In this document: one piece after another, positions 7,590-10,039 of the stretch
How the letters are laid out: each line of letters starts with the position of its first letter
How positions within the stretch are numbered: position 1 is the first letter of the stretch
Source: Bacteroidales bacterium
GTDB lineage: Bacteria > Bacteroidota > Bacteroidia > Bacteroidales > GCA-2748055
Direction: 5' to 3'
Length of the DNA stretch: 10,039 nucleotides
NCBI GenBank assembly: GCA_023135025.1
Contig: JAGLTY010000048.1
Location: 1 to 10,039 of the forward strand
Position numbers and translations under genes: made by a program
Notes under the pieces: generated by a model
Database searches by the model: none
What the model saw: only the letters and a program-made list of their open reading frames with translations
Told to the model about the DNA's origin: nothing

Positions 7590-7592
7590 TGA

Positions 7593-8276
7593 TTATGCGC
7601 ACGATACAGTAGCGATGTAGACCAGGCATTCGAAATGACTGAACAGCACCTGGCTACAAGCCTCCAGCGTAGCCCCCGTGGTGACAACATCATCTATGAT
7701 CAGTATCTTTTTATCATTGAGATCCAGTGAGCCATCGCATAGGGTGAATGCCGTTGCCATATTTTCAAACCGCTCCTGCCTGTTCATTGAAGTCTGTGAC
7801 TGGCTGTGCCCTTTGCGTTCGATCAGGTGGGCTGCCACCGGAATCCCTGTTATTTCAGAAGCACCCCGGGCGATGATCTCGCTCTGGTTGTATCCCCGCT
7901 TCTTCATTCTTTTGTGGTGAAGGGGTACCGGAACCATCAGGTCACAATCCGAAAAGGAGGTGTGCTTTAACTCCTGGCCCAGCATTCGCCCCAGGTATAA
8001 ACCGGCTCTTCTGTTTCCACGGTATTTCAAATCGTGAAGCAGGGTCTGGTATGCAGACCCTTTTTCGAATCTGAACAGGGAAGTTCCAACCCTCACCGGC
8101 ACCCTACCCCAAAATATTTTACTGACCGGGTTGTCACCACGATCCCCAAACCCCGTCTTGGGCATCTTCATTTCACACTCAAAACATAAGATTGCCCTGG
8201 GAGAGTGGAGCCTTTTCCCGCATACCAGGCAGTTCGAAGGGAAGAAAAGCATCAGAAAATCGATGATCCATTGCAT
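7593..8276 (-). CDS. comF: ComF family phosphoribosyltransferase-like protein
   Basis: This is a 227-residue protein of the ComF family, cytoplasmic proteins linked to DNA uptake and processing in naturally transformable bacteria but also common in others. An N-terminal zinc ribbon is intact, with Cys16, Cys19, Cys31 and Cys34 (NCLVCG and LCFECE). The family block LHDLKYRGNRR is at 80–90 and VPVPLHHKRMKKRGYNQSE at 115–133. The PRPP-binding loop of type I phosphoribosyltransferases, ILIIDDVVTTGAT, is at 191–203. The length is normal. It lies 29 bases downstream of rlmN on the same strand and is probably co-transcribed with it from a promoter upstream of rlmN. No other competence gene is in the window, so a role in transformation is not shown here. 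Confidence 0.94.
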   Translation of the reverse strand: MQWIIDFLMLFFPSNCLVCGKRLHSPRAILCFECEMKMPKTGFGDRGDNPVSKIFWGRVPVRVGTSLFRFEKGSAYQTLLHDLKYRGNRRAGLYLGRMLGQELKHTSFSDCDLMVPVPLHHKRMKKRGYNQSEIIARGASEITGIPVAAHLIERKGHSQSQTSMNRQERFENMATAFTLCDGSLDLNDKKILIIDDVVTTGATLEACSQVLFSHFECLVYIATVSCA

Positions 8277-8305
8277 CCTGTTTTTAGGATTGATGGGATC
8301 TTTAG

Positions 8306-9328
8306 CTATTTATCAGCCAGTTTTTTAGTGGAGAGCAAACCACAGGCCGCCCAGATATCTTGTCCCCTGCTGGCACGGATGGTGGTGGTGATCCCTTTGG
8401 CCATTAGCTTTTCCTTAAATGAGTTGATGGTCTCTTCATCGGGCGATTCAAGCGGGGTGTCCGGGATGGGGTGGAAGCGGATCAAATTGATCCGGCAACG
8501 AATCCCGTGAAGGATCCTTGAGAGTTCATTCACATGCGCTGCCGAATCGTTAAAGTCTTTGAACAGTATATACTCAAATGACACCCTGCGTTGCCGGCCA
8601 AAATCCCAAGACCGGATCTCTTTCAGAACCTCTTTCAGGGGGTAGACCTGCTGGATGGGCATCAGCTTGCTACGCTCCTCATCAAAAGGGGTGTGCAGGC
8701 TTACAGCCAGATGTGCATCGCTCCTGTTGAGAAATTCAAGCATGGCAGGAGTAATACCAATAGTGGATACTGTAACTCTTCGGGGACTCAGTGCAAACCC
8801 CCAGTCTGAAGTAAGCACCTCCAGGCTTTTCAACACTTCTGCCAGGTTATCGAGCGGTTCACCCATGCCCATATAGACAATATTGGTGATGGTTCGCCAC
8901 TGGGGAATACTTCTGTACTGGTTTAGAATCTCTCCTGAGTTCAGATTACCCTGGAATCCCTGTTTGCCGGTCATGCAGAAGAGACAGCCCATTTTACATC
9001 CCACCTGCGATGAAACACAAACCGTACTGCGTTTCCCGTCGGGAATATACGCTGTTTCAATATACTTCCCCTCTATGGCAGGAAACAGATATTTTTTGGT
9101 GCCGTCTACCGACTCCTGCACATCGACGGGAGGCCTGATGCCTGTATCATATTTTTCATCAAGCAGGGCCCGGACCTTTTTTGAAAGATTGGTCATCTCA
9201 GCGAAAGAGGAGACCTCTTTTTTATAGAGCCATTCGGCAAGCTGATTACCTGTAAAAGAGGGAAGCCCAAGGCTATGACTTACAGCTTTCAGCTCTTCCA
9301 GTGTCTTACCGAACAGATTTTCACGCAT
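8306..9328 (-). CDS. rlmN: dual-specificity 23S rRNA (A2503-C2) / tRNA (A37-C2) methyltransferase RlmN
   Basis: RlmN is a radical-SAM enzyme that methylates C2 of A2503 in 23S rRNA, and of A37 in some tRNAs, affecting decoding and drug binding at the peptidyl transferase centre. The protein has 340 residues. The N-terminal helical domain spans about 1–95. The [4Fe-4S] site is CKMGCLFC (Cys111, Cys115, Cys118). Cys329 (WAACG) corresponds to the methyl-carrying Cys355 of E. coli, and Cys104 corresponds to its Cys118, with identical spacing to the cluster. MGMGEPLDN (153–161), VSTIG (187–191) and NLIRFHPIPD (281–290) are family signatures. The absence of the Cfr-type pattern around these motifs and the housekeeping context argue for RlmN rather than Cfr. 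It is the first gene of the rlmN–comF pair, with a candidate promoter at 9421–9452. Confidence 0.96.
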   Translation of the reverse strand: MRENLFGKTLEELKAVSHSLGLPSFTGNQLAEWLYKKEVSSFAEMTNLSKKVRALLDEKYDTGIRPPVDVQESVDGTKKYLFPAIEGKYIETAYIPDGKRSTVCVSSQVGCKMGCLFCMTGKQGFQGNLNSGEILNQYRSIPQWRTITNIVYMGMGEPLDNLAEVLKSLEVLTSDWGFALSPRRVTVSTIGITPAMLEFLNRSDAHLAVSLHTPFDEERSKLMPIQQVYPLKEVLKEIRSWDFGRQRRVSFEYILFKDFNDSAAHVNELSRILHGIRCRINLIRFHPIPDTPLESPDEETINSFKEKLMAKGITTTIRASRGQDIWAACGLLSTKKLADK

Positions 9329-9334
9329 GAATCA

Positions 9335-9346
9335 GAAATATATTTC
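9335..9346. repeat. 12-base perfect palindrome just upstream of rlmN
   Basis: GAAATATATTTC is its own reverse complement and ends 6 bases before the rlmN start codon. It could be an operator, or it could be a chance AT-rich palindrome. It is too short and AT-rich to form a stable hairpin. It also contains part of the TGA that ends the short codon-like stretch described in the findings. Confidence 0.3.
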
Positions 9347-9420
9347 AGAGATAATAAAGGTAGTACTTTAACTCCGGATTCAGGTCGGTCTGTTCCTTGA
9401 GGTATTCCGTTACCCGGCCA

Positions 9421-9452
9421 CAAAAATGAAAGAGCGTTCAAAGCCGATCAAA
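9421..9452 (-). promoter_or_regulatory. candidate Bacteroidota-type promoter for rlmN–comF
   Basis: Read on the minus strand, TTTG (complement of 9449–9452) is followed after exactly 20 bases by CATTTTTG (complement of 9421–9428). This fits the -33 TTTG / -7 TAnnTTTG arrangement with one mismatch (C for T at the first -7 position). Transcription would begin near 9414, giving a leader of about 85 bases before the rlmN ATG. A second, weaker match (TATTTTTG, complement of 9533–9540, with TTTA 19 bases upstream) lies further back. Confidence 0.5.
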
Positions 9453-9578
9453 AAGAGTCCCGGAAAGGATGTCAATTCATATGATTTACTTGAATATAGA
9501 GATAACCAAAACAGAGGAAAAAAGTTGATATTCAAAAATATTTACTTTCTTGTCACCGCTAAACGTAAAAAAATCCTC

Positions 9579-10039
9579 ATGAAGAAACTGAATTTATTGA
9601 TACTGTCAATTCTAGTATCATCTCCAGTACTTTTTGCCGGAGGCCTAGTTACCAATACAAACCAGAGCGCAGCCTGGGCCAGAACACTGACCCGTCATGC
9701 TTCATTCGGAGTTGATGCTGTTTACTTCAATCCAGCCGGACTTTCCCAACTAAAAAATGGAATTCATTTCTCACTTTCCAATCAGTCCATTTTTCAAACC
9801 AGGCAGATCACAAGTGATTTTCAATACCTCAATTATGCCCCGGTGGTGTATGAAGCCGAGTTAGTGGCTCCTGTTTTCCCCAGCATCTATGCGGCTTATA
9901 AGATGAACAAATGGGCCTTTTCGGCCGGTTTTAATATCATTGGCGGAGGGGGTAGTGCCAATTTTGAATCGGGACTTCCCTCCTTTGAGATCCCGGTCTC
10001 CTCCCTGGTGCCAATGTTATATGGTAGTTTGCTGCCCCT
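9579..10039 (+). CDS. OmpP1/FadL-type outer-membrane protein, N-terminal part (partial, runs off right edge)
   Basis: The frame is open from the ATG at 9579 to the end of the window (153 codons). Residues 1–20 are a clear signal peptide: MKKLNLL, a hydrophobic core, and LFA followed by GG, so cleavage after Ala20 is likely. The mature N-terminus has the OmpP1/FadL/TodX pattern: AAWARTLTRHASFGVDAVYF followed by NPAGL at 51–55, then alternating strands. Members of this family are 14-stranded barrels that let long-chain fatty acids or aromatic hydrocarbons cross the outer membrane; many Bacteroidota copies have unknown ligands. The region just after residue 125 is rich in Gly/Ser/Pro (GGGGSANFESGLP). 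The frame is also open upstream to an ATG at 9426, but that would bury the signal peptide behind 51 hydrophilic residues, so I reject it. The C-terminus is outside the window. Confidence 0.88.
   Translation, partial: MKKLNLLILSILVSSPVLFAGGLVTNTNQSAAWARTLTRHASFGVDAVYFNPAGLSQLKNGIHFSLSNQSIFQTRQITSDFQYLNYAPVVYEAELVAPVFPSIYAAYKMNKWAFSAGFNIIGGGGSANFESGLPSFEIPVSSLVPMLYGSLLP

Larger units (their letters stand above)
9329..9578. other. divergent intergenic region between rlmN and the OmpP1/FadL gene
   Basis: These 250 bases are the longest gap in the window. They hold the candidate rlmN promoter (9421–9452, minus), the 12-base palindrome (9335–9346), and a 30-codon minus-strand open stretch without a start codon (9345–9437 including its stop) that reads like protein. 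I did not find a convincing promoter for the rightward outer-membrane gene. I see no tRNA, riboswitch or repeat array here. Confidence 0.6.

Noticed and set aside
9426..9578. 51-codon in-frame open extension upstream of the OmpP1/FadL-type gene starting at an ATG
   Set aside because: The encoded residues are lysine-rich and hydrophilic and would place the clear signal peptide of the 9579 start in the interior. The candidate minus-strand rlmN promoter also overlaps this ATG.

Overview
The window looks like the chromosome of a Bacteroidota bacterium, probably Bacteroidales-like or a relative. The evidence is the DUF4271 membrane protein – uroporphyrinogen-III synthase family protein – rnpA block next to polA and an S41 peptidase. 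Further support comes from a DnaG and a sirtuin that both lack zinc ligands, small signal-peptide outer-membrane barrels, weak Shine-Dalgarno sequences, and promoter-like elements of the TTTG / TAnnTTTG type. This placement rests on recall of family sequences, not on a search. I see no rRNA, tRNA, CRISPR, insertion sequence or phage genes.

Layout, left to right: the 3' end of polA (+); a C-terminal processing peptidase (-) convergent with it; a 140-base divergent intergenic region with a candidate promoter; a rightward cluster of a DUF4271 membrane protein, a uroporphyrinogen-III synthase family protein (hemD-like) and rnpA. Next comes dnaG (-), convergent with rnpA at a 2-base gap. A divergent sirtuin (class III, CobB/Sirt5-like) follows, overlapping by 8 bases a small outer-membrane beta-barrel gene (+). 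The leftward pair rlmN–comF comes next, convergent with the barrel at a 3-base gap. A 250-base intergenic region holds a good candidate promoter for rlmN. The last feature is the 5' part of an OmpP1/FadL-type outer-membrane protein (+), cut by the window edge.

The genes are mostly housekeeping: DNA repair and replication (polA, dnaG), RNA processing and modification (rnpA, rlmN), tetrapyrrole synthesis or a related role (hemD-like), envelope proteolysis, and envelope proteins. I do not see a defence system, biosynthetic cluster or other obvious novel system. Packing is very tight, and all three convergent junctions have gaps of 11 bases or fewer without a clear hairpin terminator.

The most useful observation is that rnpA has no ATG, GTG or TTG codon where its conserved N-terminus begins. 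The full-length protein would have to start at a non-standard codon, most plausibly ATC at 3843, overlapping the end of the hemD-like gene. An automatic annotation would shorten the protein by 49 residues. DnaG and the sirtuin, which are divergent neighbours, have each lost the usual zinc-binding residues.
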